Source of the DNA: Zygnema cylindricum
Lineage: Eukaryota; Streptophyta; Zygnematophyceae; Zygnematales; Zygnemataceae
Length of the DNA stretch: 64,000 nt
Reading direction: 5' to 3'
Assembly: GCA_037447655.1 (NCBI GenBank)
Contig: JBBHKE010002708.1
Coordinates: forward strand, 124,001 to 188,000
Shown: positions 35,260 through 46,472 of the stretch, piece by piece
Numbering within the stretch: the stretch's first letter is position 1
How the letters are laid out: the number at the start of each line of letters is the position of its first letter
Position numbers and translations under genes: made by a program
Notes under the pieces: model-generated
Database searches by the model: none
Seen by the model: the letters and a program-made list of their open reading frames with translations, nothing else
Told to the model about the DNA's origin: nothing

Positions 35260-36610
35260 AAGGTCTCTCTCTCTCCGTTACGGGTTGTGCCCATGCAACC
35301 ATTACTTCGAAAAAATACTTTGTATTCTACAATAGTGAAGATTCTCCGTACAGGTTTGGAGAGCGTTCCAATGTGCGAAAACGAAATCGTTACTTTGAAA
35401 TGTGACGGTTGTAGACGATTACGAAACGTACAACAATTGGTGACGTACTAACGTCTATAAAAATAAAAATAGCGACGGTAGGTACACCGAGAATTGCTTT
35501 TATCGGTAATAACGCTAATTCGGCACCCAAAATTTTGACCCTCGAGCCTAAAATAGAATTAATAACTCTATTTGTTTCCTTACGTTAATATAGATACTGT
35601 ATAATTAGCGTTAACAACTCTAACATGGACAGATCTTTAGTATTTCGTGACATTGTAGATGTCAAGGGTTTTGTGACCTTGTGACGTCATGCTCACTTGT
35701 CACAACATCGACGTCAATAACTTTATGCCATGGCTTCTCGATTTTGTTTTTTCGTCTTTTCTTACTCTATCGGTCATCAAAATACGCCCAAATGTATTCG
35801 AAAAGTTTACTTTTCAAAGTTCTTCTTTAGTACCAAAATTTTATATTTTATTTCGTACCAATATTTTATATTTTTATTTCGTACCAATATCGTCGTGTTT
35901 CATTCCAAGAAGTGTGAGATGAAAGGGAGAGTGATATAGCCTATTCCCACAGGAGCATTTGTAACTTTTTGCCCATTCCGATGATTTTCCCAGAACTCAT
36001 CGGAAAACGGGTCTTGTTCACACCAAAATTTTGGCACGTAACTCCGATTGAAGGTGTCACGTGACAGGTCACACACTTCGACGTCATCAAACATAGGAGC
36101 GAAAACAAACCTGCAGTTTTTCAAACTTGGTTCAAAGTTGGACAATTTTTTCGCGCGAAAAACAATGAAATAGTCGTTCGGATGTTGTTTTTGCTTCGTC
36201 AGCTTTTGGGTTTACCGTTGGCCTGTTTCAAAGAAAGACGCAACCTTAACCCGACTTCAATATCCTCAAATATTTTGAGGAAGTTATATTGCACGGTTTT
36301 TCGGGAACTTCTGAGAACATCAAAGTCGGTGCTCGGAAAGCCGTACATTATTCGAATGCCCGTCTGTTGCGGAAGTGATTTTTTTCCGGAGGGAATAGGC
36401 TATGAGAGAGGGAGAGGGAGAGGCGATGATGACGTAAGATTTTTCAAGTGACCCGTGAATGAAAGTAGGACGTCCGAAAGCCGTACAAATATTTTCCGTA
36501 CATGCGCGTGACGGTTGGGAAAAAATAACGTGTACTCTCCCTCGTGCTAAAATATTATCATTCGTGTGGCACGTGCGAGGATTTTTTTTAATTCTTTTGT
36601 TTCAGTGAAA
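35260..36610 (+). repeat. Dispersed repeat family G, copy 3 (with nested MITEs)
   Basis: Shares GATTCTCCGTACA, TACTTTGAAATGTGACGGTTGTAGACG, TGTGACATTGTAGATGTCAAGG and the TGCCATGGCTTCTCGAT block with copies 1 and 2. A short TA-type MITE remnant sits at about 35485-35630, between the two halves of the TGTGACGG block. The element continues past the MITE at 36611-36829. Confidence 0.6.
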
Positions 36611-36829
36611 CACAGTGTATCGCTATCAGCGCTAAAGTTTTTTTTTTGCTACTTAAAACATCTTTTTTCGGTACACGCTTGTCGGATTATGGATCCGACG
36701 GTTGCGATTGAAAGCCAAGATTCTCACCTTCTGATTGGCTGTCTCCATGTGAGAATCGGACAAGTGTGTACGAAGAAATAATATTTTTAGTGGCGAAAAA
36801 ATAATAAACACTAATAAAGATACATGGTG
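36611..36829. mobile_element. TA-type MITE (copy A family), diverged
   Basis: Left CACAGTGTATCGCTATCAGCG, right ACTAATAAAGATACATGGTG followed by TA. The interior blocks GGTACACGCTTGTCGGATTA and AGTGTGTACGAAGAAATAAT follow the family layout. Confidence 0.7.
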
Positions 36830-39458
36830 TACGTTAACTGAAATAACCTCACCTTAAAAGTTTTTAAACGAATTGGATTCGCGTGCCCGTGAGTCGAAAA
36901 AAGGAAAATGCCAAAATGAGCACAGAAGAGGACAAAACTGAAGTACATTCAAAGTTTCAAGATGACGTTCATTGTATTGTGGTAAAGGCAGTTTTTTTGT
37001 GCGTCAAAAGTTTTTCTCGTTGGGGACTAAATTTTGGAGGAAAATGACAGCAAAAATAGTAAAATACGATACTCTACAAAATTACGATACTTTACAAAAA
37101 TTCGATACTTTAACACATGGGCGAGCCCTATTCCAATCGACATTTGGCCTAAAATTCAGGATGTTGCAAATTGTACTTTCTACACTTTTTCCGTACGATG
37201 AAAGATGGTCAAACAATGGATTCTTGACGATAACGACAAGAAGAAACCGTTACTTTGGCGCACGGGCACATACTCTAAAAAAGTATTTTAACCTCGGGCC
37301 TGTAAAAAGAAAAGTTCTAATACGGTTTTGTTTTTAGTACGAAAATGAAAGGAGAGATACTTATGACATTGCACCGCTGTTGTTCAAATCGTGCGATTTT
37401 TTCCTTTTTTCCGATTGCTACGTATAATTCGTGACTGTCGAAAAAATCGTGAAAAATCGCGATGTACTTTCTGTCCGGTAAACTGAACGAACAATTTATG
37501 GAAACTGTATGGTATTTTACGGTATACATTCGGTTTTGTATGAAAAAAGTAAGAACTTTGACGAAAAGATACGTTGCACTTCGTAGTACTTTCTGTCCGG
37601 TAAACTGAACAGAAATTTTACGGGAAGCGCACGGAATTGTAACGAAAATGTACGGAAACTGTACGGAAAATGTACAAACTGCGGTATATGTAAACATTAG
37701 TACAAACTGTTTACATTAACGTAATAGTACGGACGAAAATTCATTAACAATTTTTACGAATTTTTCAAAGCGTTCAATGCGTTTGTTACGTATAATTCGT
37801 CGCGATTGAATCGTTCGCACTAAACGGTGTGAACAAATATGCATTGCACGACTGTTGTCAATTTAGTGCGAATGATTAATGATGTTACCTATCAACTGGA
37901 AATACCAATTGTTATTATCCTTAAAAAAAACCCTAAACCCTAAAAGTACGAATATCGGTCGTCACCGAATTTTCAATATTCGAACTTTTCGATTCATTGA
38001 CCTTGGTTATATTTGCTGAATATTGACATTGCTGTTATATTTGTGGGAACTAAATGTGACTAGGGTGTTTTATTTTCCTCTTTTATAACTCAAATGATTA
38101 ATTAATTTTGCAAATCAGTACATTTATTTTCCAAGGATCATTGCATGAAAAGAAAAAGTAAGCATATCGAAATTGCGACAAAACCAATCAAAACAACCTA
38201 AAAAGAAAAAGAAGAAGAAAAAGAAGAAGAAAAAGAAGAAACTAAACTAAGAAGATATTTGGCAAAATGAGGTATTAAATAAACAATGAGATTCTCAACA
38301 TGAAAAACAAAAATCTTACCAATAACAAATACTATACCAGTAGAAAAGAATAACGAACAAGAAAAAAAAAAAAAAAAAAAACAGTAGGAATAAGAACAAA
38401 AACATATTGAAAAAGAAATTAAAAGTTAAGGGCAACAATCATCAATTCACGTTCGCCTACTTCGAAAGAAAAAATCCTCTTTTTCTAGGAAATCAGTAAA
38501 GTAAAGATGCAAAAGAAAAAATAACGACATTGAACAAGCAATACATCAGCATTTTCTGATACTCAACTATAAAATAATTTCAATGCAGACAAAAGAAAAT
38601 ACCAAAATTCCAAAATTCCAAAATTCAGCGTTACAAAGTCACATTGTACTTTAGTACCTGAAACCAATTCTGCTTTTGAAGACCCATATCTTAAAAAGTT
38701 GACGGAAAATCTAAAGCCATTATTTAAAATCAAGAGAAAACAAGAAGAGATGTGGGTTGTTAAAATTAAAGAGCAAACAAGAAAAGGGCAAATGCATCTC
38801 TACCCAAAAAAAAAAAAAAAAAAACATAATCTGACTCCATTTTTAGCAAACGTGACTCAGATTTCAGCCAACTGTACTGCGATTCTTGCCAATGTGACTC
38901 AAATTTCAGGAAATCTGACTAAAATTCATAGTTTAGCTCAAATTTCGGTCAATGTGACTCAGATTTTCAGTTCAGTTTTGAAATGTGAGTTGGGTGTCAA
39001 TTAAGGGTGACTAAAAATTCAGAAGACTTCACCCTGACTTCAGCCAGCAATTCAAATTGAATCAAAATGGCTCTCTCGTTGGTCCATTCAAAAAATAAGT
39101 CTCACATTTGATAATTTTACAGCAAATTCAGTAAAATTGATCAACACGTCAACAGAAAAAAACAAGTGATTTCCAAAATCCGTAAAAAAACCAAAAAAAT
39201 GGGGAAAACAGAAAGTGGGAAGAGACATAGGACATCTCAAAAACAATGAAAAGACCAAAAAAAGGTGCAATTTGTTCATATTATTCTCCGAATCAACACC
39301 AAAACTCGTTATACCCTCTACCGCACCACCATTTCCATCTTACAAAAAAACCAAACCCTTATACTAAAAATACCCACAAAACTCCTCGCTTCACTAAACG
39401 ACAAAACGAGAAACCCACAAAAACAAATCTTGCAACCAGCTCCTACTATCTCCTCTCC
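36830..39458. other. Intergenic between the expansin genes' flanks
   Basis: No gene recognised. Two telomere-type units (CCCTAAACCCTAAA) occur at 37930-37943. An AAGAAG microsatellite is at 38198-38243. A degenerate tandem encoding NVTQIS-like words is at 38836-38975 (open frame 38699-39004, no domain). Poly-A runs are at 38360-38382 and 38806-38825. Confidence 0.5.
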
Positions 39459-40277
39459 CTAAAAAGTGGTCGAATTTTTCCCCGAAAAATTCTTCGTCGA
39501 ATAGTACGTCGAACCGACTTTCCAGCTCCGCGGCGCCACGTTCTCCGCTACGAGCGTCTCATTGGTCAAGAGAGTCCGAATTCGGAAAGAAAGTCGGCTA
39601 CCGAATAATCGACTCCCGCTTCCCACCGACCACACCGCGCCGTAATTCCTATACATGGGGACCCACGACCCGAGAGCCACTCGGAGATCGACGGCCTTGA
39701 TGTCTCCGCTTCCTCCCACATTCGATATAAGGACCAATAAAAAGTACGCATTCCCATTAATAGTGAAGGCGATCCCTCCGGTTTTCACGCAAGGGACGCG
39801 ACGCACTCGTACGGACACGATCCCTCCCTTCGGCATGGCGATCTTCGTAAAGGCACTAGTCGACAAAACGAATCTGGCCCGCGGTAAGTTGCAAAATCCG
39901 TCGGACGAATTCGTTCCCGTGCATAAATTCGTCACGGTGACGAAGGATGACGTGGCATTGGCGTTTTTTTGGCAGTATTCGGATTTGGAGGGGCGGCATT
40001 GGACCTGGTAGCAGGCTCCGCAGGCGCCGCCTTTGAGGAAGATCTTGGGGGATACGGCGGTGGTGTTTTGTCCGTATCCGGTGGAGGTAAGATTTCCGTA
40101 CCCGCAGGCGCCACCTGAGGCGGGTGCCAGGGTGGCGAGGGAGTTCCACCAGGGATAAGGAGTGGCGGTGGAGTTAGCGGTGGAGTTAGCGGCGGAGGCG
40201 GGGGAGGAGAGGAGGGAGAGGGAGAGGAGGGAGAGGGAGAGGGAGAGGGAGAGGGAGAGGAGGGTGGTGGACGCCAT
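39459..40277 (-). CDS. Divergent alpha-expansin-family protein, single exon
   Basis: An intact 272-residue frame. Secreted wall-loosening family. A signal peptide of LSLSLSLS repeats (about residues 8-30) is encoded by a GA/CT microsatellite, followed by an Asn/Thr/Ser-rich linker with NST motifs. The double-psi barrel has SGGACGYGNLTSTGYG, GGACGACYQVQC and SFVTVTNLC; RRVPC joins it to a CBM63-like domain (GGIAFTINGNAYFLLVLISNVGGSGDIK, YRNYGAVW). The HFD motif is missing: the equivalent segment reads ARFVLS, and the YGGxDASGT region is replaced by WWNSLATLAPA. The fold is likely kept, but wall-loosening activity is uncertain. Unlike its paralogue at 30161-32041 it has no introns, so it may be a retrocopy or an ancient intronless form. 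Confidence 0.9.
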   Translation of the reverse strand: MASTTLLSLSLSLSLSLLSLSLLSSPASAANSTANSTATPYPWWNSLATLAPASGGACGYGNLTSTGYGQNTTAVSPKIFLKGGACGACYQVQCRPSKSEYCQKNANATSSFVTVTNLCTGTNSSDGFCNLPRARFVLSTSAFTKIAMPKGGIVSVRVRRVPCVKTGGIAFTINGNAYFLLVLISNVGGSGDIKAVDLRVALGSWVPMYRNYGAVWSVGSGSRLFGSRLSFRIRTLLTNETLVAENVAPRSWKVGSTYYSTKNFSGKNSTTF

Positions 40278-40317
40278 GGTGGTAAGGGTATCGAGGGTTT
40301 TGGAATGATTTTGAGAA

Positions 40318-40363
40318 GCTCTCTCTCTTTCTTTTTGTGTTTCTGGGTTTTTTTTTCTCTCTC

Positions 40364-40422
<59 letters not shown>

Positions 40423-40453
40423 TTCTCTCTCTCTGTGTCTCTCTCTCTCTCCC
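40318..40453. repeat. (CT)n microsatellite upstream of expansin gene 2
   Basis: CTCTCT run of about 135 bases starting some 40 bases upstream (on the gene's strand) of the start codon at 40277. Probably in the 5' UTR. Its long plus-strand frame is a repeat translation. Confidence 0.88.
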
Positions 40454-40459
40454 TGATTC

Positions 40460-41790
40460 AAGCTCTGAGTTAGAAGATAGGATTCCGTCGGAAGTTATAC
40501 CCGAAGAGAATATCTTCTTGTACGGACGATTTTCAAAAAATCACCAATATGACCGTTACTTTGACACGTGTGAAAATCGAAAAGGCGGCAATTATTTTTC
40601 CGAAAGGACGAATTTTGACAAGTGCGAAATGGTAACTGTACCCGAATGTCGTACTTTATTGTCTGACCTAGGGTCCTTTTTAAAGGGGGACTTTCCATCG
40701 ATTACTTATCTAAGACATTTTTTTGTCGTATACGTTATTTGTAAAAAGGCGTTAAAAAGTACGACTAGCATTTTCTCCCGGAAGACGCTTAGCTTTCACG
40801 TCCCGACAGCGCACCGTATTTTATTTATGATCGGGACGGAAATCGTCCCTAAGTATGAAACAAAAATGCACCGACAAGGTGTACGGAAGAGGTGGCGGCT
40901 GCAGGAATTTGTCCGACTTGCCGCTTACATTCAATTAGTGCCGTACGGACGTGGATGCCAACCAATCGATTGCATTCAGTGAGTGCTGTACGGACGCCAA
41001 CGCAGCCAGGAGATAGCACTCACTCAGAGACGTACGGATGCTTAACCGACATTTTGAGTGCCTTAAGTACAGTACGGATGATGCAGACGCGGATGAGATG
41101 ACTGGATAATGTTGAAATTGGGGTTTTGAATTTTGGATGATGCCAAGGCAGCCCTGCTGAAGGTATGTTACCGTACTGACTGTACGGATTGTACAGATTG
41201 TACGAATTGCTTCCTCTGGTGACTGGGACATTTAGGGTTTTTGGCCCCATTCGGTTCCCCAAAGTGGTCATCGTACGGTCTTATTTTTGGCCTTATGACC
41301 ACTTTTGGGCACGCCGGAGGACCGGGGTCATTTTTTTGGCCATTGGTAATTCACCACGTCACCAATTTGTAGGAAATTGAAAAAAATAAGTACGTAAAGG
41401 ACAAAAGTATGTCGAAAAACTTTATTATTTCTCCTCAATTGGGCGAATCGATATCCTTGATTCGGCGACTAAAGACGTTTCCCAACATTTTCACGAGCAA
41501 TTATTTTTATTTTATTTTTTTACTACTGCCCGCATATCACAGGTGTAAGACAATAGCAGGCACTGACAACTTGGCGCCGCAATTCTGTCTTCCCTTTAAT
41601 TTTTGCCTTTTGTTGTTCCACGCAACGTGGCGATCTGCATAGCATAAAACTTGAACCTAAGGGTAATGCCCCATGTATGTGTAACTTAGCGAACTTACTT
41701 TGTATTTTAGCGCGGATCCGGCGGACCCGGATTTCAGGTGTCTCTATGTGTTTCCTCGAAATTGTTACTTAAGCTTGTGAAGATTGTATA
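40460..41790. other. Intergenic, rich in GTACGG words
   Basis: No gene recognised. 41700-41760 (TTAGCGCGGATCCGGCGGACCCGGAT) has an inverted counterpart at 62090-62135. Confidence 0.45.
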
Positions 41791-42485
41791 AGGGTGGACT
41801 TCCATTAGCGAAAAAGTGGGGTTTTTTACTGACGGCCGTACCGTTTCGTACAAATTCGTACATTTTTTTTTTTTTCAAGAAAACAACATTACAGAAAATT
41901 GTCCAAAGTTGTAGACGTAAATTAGGACCATCGGATTCAATTACACTTTTTATCCGTGACGCCACGTCACCAACCCAACAGTTTTCTAAGATCGTGCACA
42001 GTGAGGACAGTTCTCGAATACAGAACGTGTAAAAATAGGCCGCGTGGAAAAGGTAAAATGAATCCACGATGAGCGCCCGCGTATGTGCGTACACGTCACA
42101 AGGGCCATGTGCCTTCCGCGAGGGTGGTTGCCAATCCGCCGAAATTATCCCGTCACGCTCCCACCATCAAAGTTTGCCGCCGCCTTTTTGTCGTTGCGTT
42201 TTTGAAATTCTGGGTAGTACATTTAATGCCCTCTGTACGAGTCATTAATTACCTCCGTTGGTACAAATATTATCTCCGCTGGTAAAGATGTTACCTCCGC
42301 TCGTAGAGATATTGCGTTTTGACATTGCATTCGAAGATTCTTTCAAGATTTTAAGCATCGAATATTAACCTACGTGTAACCAACCAGAATGAGCCACGCA
42401 GGTTTACAGACGCGACCTAATGGAAGGCATGCCCTTCTGTGAAATTTTCCGTACAATTACTGGGACGCCAAATGGACCTCTCCCT
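41791..42485. mobile_element. AGGGTGAACTTCCATTA element, copy 3
   Basis: Left end AGGGTGGACTTCCATTAGCG; the complement of the right end is AGGGAGAGGTCCATTTGGCG, so the termini are imperfect inverted repeats. The interior shares AAAACAACATTACA, ATTACCTCCGTTGGTACAAA and AACCTACGTG with 23380-24063 and 24065-25304. Confidence 0.65.
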
Positions 42486-42499
42486 AAGTCGACAATACC

Positions 42500-43376
42500 C
42501 GTGACGCTCTCACCGTGTACAATTTGTCTTTGCCGCACCGTATTTTTTTGAAACTTTTTGAAGCGTCGCAAGACACGTCATAATTTTTGAAACGATTTGG
42601 CATATCGCATAGCATTGCGTGACATCGTAGAAGTGCAGCCTTGCAGCCGTGGCTGTACGGCATGTCTTTGCACAAACCTCTCCTGTCCGGCTGCCATACC
42701 TTCGCAGATTTTTCAACTTTGCGTGAAATGACACTGTAGCATCGAGACCCTTGCAAAAAAAAAAAAACTGTACAACATACAAGCGGACAAAAAAACAACC
42801 CTGTAATTTTTTTCGTTGTCAAAAACTTCTAAAAAAATTTCACACGTGGGAATATGTTTTCCTATTTGTTTTACTTTGCTTCAAACACATTGCCGATGTG
42901 GTTTATGATAAGTTTGAAGATGACGTGACAATGGGTCGAAAAAACCCAAGACAACAAATTTCCGAACATCCTAAGTTCGCGGATGACGCAAATTGTACTA
43001 TACAAATTTGCAATTTCTTCGTACGGCTATAACTTAGGCAGTACGGCGCTAAGTTACAAAAGATAACGACAAAAAAAAACCTGTATTTAGCCACATGGGG
43101 CGGTACCCTAAGGGTCATCCGATGGGCCCTAGTACACCGGCCATCATTATTATTTATTAGAGTAAAAACACTAATTAACAAGAATATAACTAATTAATAT
43201 TTAATAACGCTAACTAACACTATTTAATACTTATTCACACAATATAACAATAATTAACATTAATAAACGCTAATTAACACTAACAACACTAATTTGGTCA
43301 CGCTTTCTTTTGGCCGAAAACCCTAAAATGGACTTGGTCACACTATTCAAATCGGTGGACTAGGTTATGACACGTC
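42500..43376. repeat. Family G related fragment and ACTAATTAAC-rich stretch
   Basis: 42800-43000 (TTGTCAAAAACTTC, AAGTTTGAAGATGACGTGACAATGGGTCG) resembles 18240-18400. 43140-43290 is a degenerate run of CTAATTAACACTAA-like words that begins with CACCGGCCATCATTATTA, possibly a remnant of the TA-type family. Confidence 0.45.
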
Positions 43377-43381
43377 ACATA

Positions 43382-44447
43382 TGAGACTCTGAGACCTCCA
43401 TAAGTCATCAGAGTGGACGACTTCTAAAATGCCTCTAGGATAACCCTGACCCCTTTGTGTTTCAGTAATAACAAGTGCCACCCTGGCAGACAAAAACTTT
43501 GACCAACTTCACCCCTGTGAAGGCAAGACTCCCCTGAGTCGATAGCAAAAAGAATCTCTGAATTTGCTCCCCTGAGCAGTAAGTTATGGAGGGTCAAAGT
43601 TGACCTTTTGTAAAGAAGCTCTCTGGGAGAGAGGGTCCTATTCCTAATTTTTCTAAGTCCTATCTCACTCACAGACTCTATCTACTAATGTACGGAGCCA
43701 ATCAGATTACACTTCCGTACACAAAAGTACAGCTGCCGGTGTACTTTCTATACGAACACTGTACGACATGACCTAAATATCGACACGTGGTATATCCAAA
43801 TTCGCTCCCTTAATCCTCGGAGATGCCGCGATCCAATGTCATTCCGCCACGTGTCATCCGATGTGGCGATGACCAAAAACCACCAAAATCCTCTTTTGCG
43901 ATCTCGGCGTTTAATCCCGGCCGTCCGATTAAATTCACATTTAATCGTAGCCGTAATAAATACATACGCGCTATTCGTTTCGCTAAAGAAATAAATTTGC
44001 GGTATTCGTTTCTTATCTGTACTGTAATCCATAATTTTACAGTAATGGATCTATGTCTCTCGTAAACAGTTTCAGTTAAATGAATAATCCTACGTGTTAA
44101 TGTTTAACTAAATATCAACCCTATAGTACGTAACACTAGGTCTAGACTTAACGGATAAGACTACCAACTACCTGCAGCTTACCGTCCGGCAGGTACGAGG
44201 ATCAAATCCTGGAGGCATCACATATTCTTTTAGTAAATAAACCCCTAATGGTAAATAAACTAATATTTATATCCCGTAAACATCTGGATAGCCTAGGTAG
44301 CCATGGCTCTAGCTTCCTCTCCAATTTCTCAATGACTGCGACAAGTTTGAGAGTTTGAGACAGAAGTTAGAGGTAGACTGGCTTGGCTTCTTTCTATATT
44401 TCTATTTAGACTTATAAAATACTTTAAAAGGACCATTAATTTCTACA
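43382..44447 (-). repeat. 3' LTR of Copia element 2
   Basis: 1066 bp, TG...CA on the minus strand (plus-strand ends TGAGACTCTGAG and TTTCTACA). Contains two G-box type motifs, GACACGTGGT (43782-43791) and CCACGTGTCA (43847-43856), and a tRNA-like stretch at about 44147-44220. An open frame inside it (43748-44032) also appears in the other LTR only because the LTRs are duplicates. Confidence 0.95.
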
Positions 44448-44571
44448 CTCAGCTTATTTTCTAGTTAATCTTTAATTTCAGACCACACTTCTCCCTGCAG
44501 AAAATTAGCTTAGGGGAAGGCACAGGTTTGGTCATCATATGTGCTACCATCTCACTATCTGGTTGGTACTC

Positions 44572-45273
44572 TTAACTAATTATTTTGTTTTCTACTTTCT
44601 CTCTAACAAAGCTGAGTCTAATGTCCATGTGTTTGGCTTTAAAATGATGTTTAGGATTGGCAGAAATAGCGATTGCTGCCTGATTATCACAAAAGAATTT
44701 CTGCACACCACTCTTAAGGTGACCCAGCTCACTAAGCAAAGACTTGACCCACATCATTTCTTTTACAGCAGAGTAAGAGGCCATATACTCAGCCTCCATG
44801 GTGGACTGAGCAATAACTTTTTGCTGTTTGCTGCTCCAACAGCAAGCCCCATCACCCACATATAATACATATCCAGAAGTGCATCTCCTCATCGGAGCAT
44901 CACCATAACTGGCATCACTCCAAGTAGTGATGTCAGTATTCTCCCCACCTAAATGCAACCATAGATCCCTAATTCTTATCAAATATCTAAGGACTCTTTT
45001 AGTTGCCTCCCAATCCCTCTTAGTGGGAGCATTTAGACTTCTACTCAACACTCCTACAGTTGCAGCTAAATCCAGCCGGGTACAATTCATAAAATAGATT
45101 AGACTTCCCACTACTTGCCTGTAAGGAATAGTCTGCAAGAACTTCTGTTCATTAGGATATAATTCCTCGTCTAAGACTATGAATCCTTCTTCTTCACTCC
45201 CCTCACCTCCCTTGTTCAACTCCATTGGAGTTGTATAACTATTAGCTTTATCCATCTGAAAATTTTCAAGCAT
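44572..45273 (-). pseudogene. RT C-terminus and RNase H, Copia element 2
   Basis: Open for 233 codons. The start covers the end of RT (YRQVVGSLIYFMNCTRLDLA, then LSRSLNAPTKRDWEATKRVLRYL). RNase H follows with its acidic residues visible: TWSDASYGD, QSTMEAEYMA, FFCDNQAA. The C-terminal HMDIRLSFVREKVE is typical of Copia RNase H ends. It is separated from the upstream RT by a frameshift near 45276. Confidence 0.92.
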
Positions 45274-45278
45274 GTTCT

Positions 45279-45938
45279 CTATTCTTCCTTTTGAGTCAAT
45301 CTTATAATCTTTCTTTTTGATTCTCTTTCCACTTGAATTCCCAAAATATATTTTGCTTCCCCCATATCCTTCATTTCAAATCTCCCCTTAAGATCGGTTT
45401 TCAGTTTATTAATTTTTTCCATTGATTTACTTAAAACAAGCAAATCATCAACATAAATTGCAAAAAATATAAAACCTTCCTCATCTTTGAAAACATAGAT
45501 TGAGTGATCTGAGCTGATCCGGATATATCCCAGACCGGTAAGAAACACATCAAGCTTCTTATTCCTTTGTCGAGGCGCCTGTTTTAGACCATAAAGAGAT
45601 TTAATTAGCCAACATACCTTACTCTCCTATCCTTCCTCCACAAACCCTTCGGGTTATCCCATGAAGATCTCCTCTTCCTATTCTCCATGCTAAAGGGCTG
45701 TCTTGATGTCCATCAAGTGCACTTCCATGTCTTCCGCTGCTGTCAGACTGAGAAGTATGCGGACGGAGGGAAATCTGACGACCTGGGCAAAGGTTTCCTC
45801 GTAGTCAATTCCCTCCTTTTGTGTACATTCCTTTGCCACTAATCTAGCCTTGTAGCGCTCGATTGTGTTATCTGGGTTTAGTTTTAATTTGAAAACCCAC
45901 TCACAACGGATTGGTTTTCGGTTAGGTGGACAATCCAC
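45279..45938 (-). pseudogene. Reverse transcriptase core, Copia element 2
   Basis: Two open pieces (45690-45938 and 45279-45548) with linking text between. CEWVFKLKLN, YKARLVAKE and MDIKTAL (canonical KTAFLHG) come first; a TAG follows directly after TAL. LIKSLYGLKQAPRQ is readable in the gap. The catalytic YVDDLLV is intact, unlike in element 1. A TAG also precedes the first piece (ADT stop ELVDCP). Confidence 0.9.
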
Positions 45939-46472
45939 TAGCTCCTAAGTATCAGCTGCCATAATTGAGGCCATCTCCTCATTGATGTCTGTCTTCCACC
46001 GGTTTCTTTCTGGACAAGTCATCGCCTCTCCATAAGTCTGAGGTTCATCTTGATGAGATAGTTTTGTTACCTTGATATTAACCTGTTTTTCTTGCAATCT
46101 TTTGCTACTTCTCCTCCCCCCTTCAAAATCTGAGGCTGGAAAAGATGGTTCTTTTGGATTCTATCGAACAATCTCGGCTTCTCCCCTATCCCTTGATTCC
46201 GAATCAATTTCCACCACATCTTCCGCTTCATGTAGAGTTGTTACTCGAGTTTCCATAGCCGAGTCCTTTTCGGTCTGATTTGTACCTGCAAGAAGTTCAT
46301 CTTCTCTAAAACTTGGATAGTTAGGAAGCTCAAAGTCATCTGAATTTTTTGACTCAAATCTGATTTTTACTGACTTTGTAGACTTGAAGGGATCCACAGA
46401 CTTTCCTTCATCTATAACTAGTAGATGCTTGACTAAGATTATATCTTCCCTTTTTAGATCATAAACTCTATA
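45939..46472 (-). pseudogene. Integrase-RT linker, Copia element 2
   Basis: An acidic linker, open in part (46161-46397). A TGA follows EDVK near 46470 and a TAG follows EIVR near 46160. The text then continues in phase (SKRLQEKQVN..., NRWKTDINEEMASI). Confidence 0.75.

Noticed and set aside
37930-37943. CCCTAAACCCTAAA, possible telomere or interstitial telomeric repeat
   Set aside because: Only two units; more likely a telo-box or chance.
43748-44032. Open frame repeated at 49095-49445
   Set aside because: Both lie at the same place in the two LTRs of Copia element 2, so repetition reflects LTR duplication, not a conserved gene.
44147-44220. Functional tRNA gene
   Set aside because: No convincing acceptor stem or anticodon arm; kept only as a tRNA-like observation.
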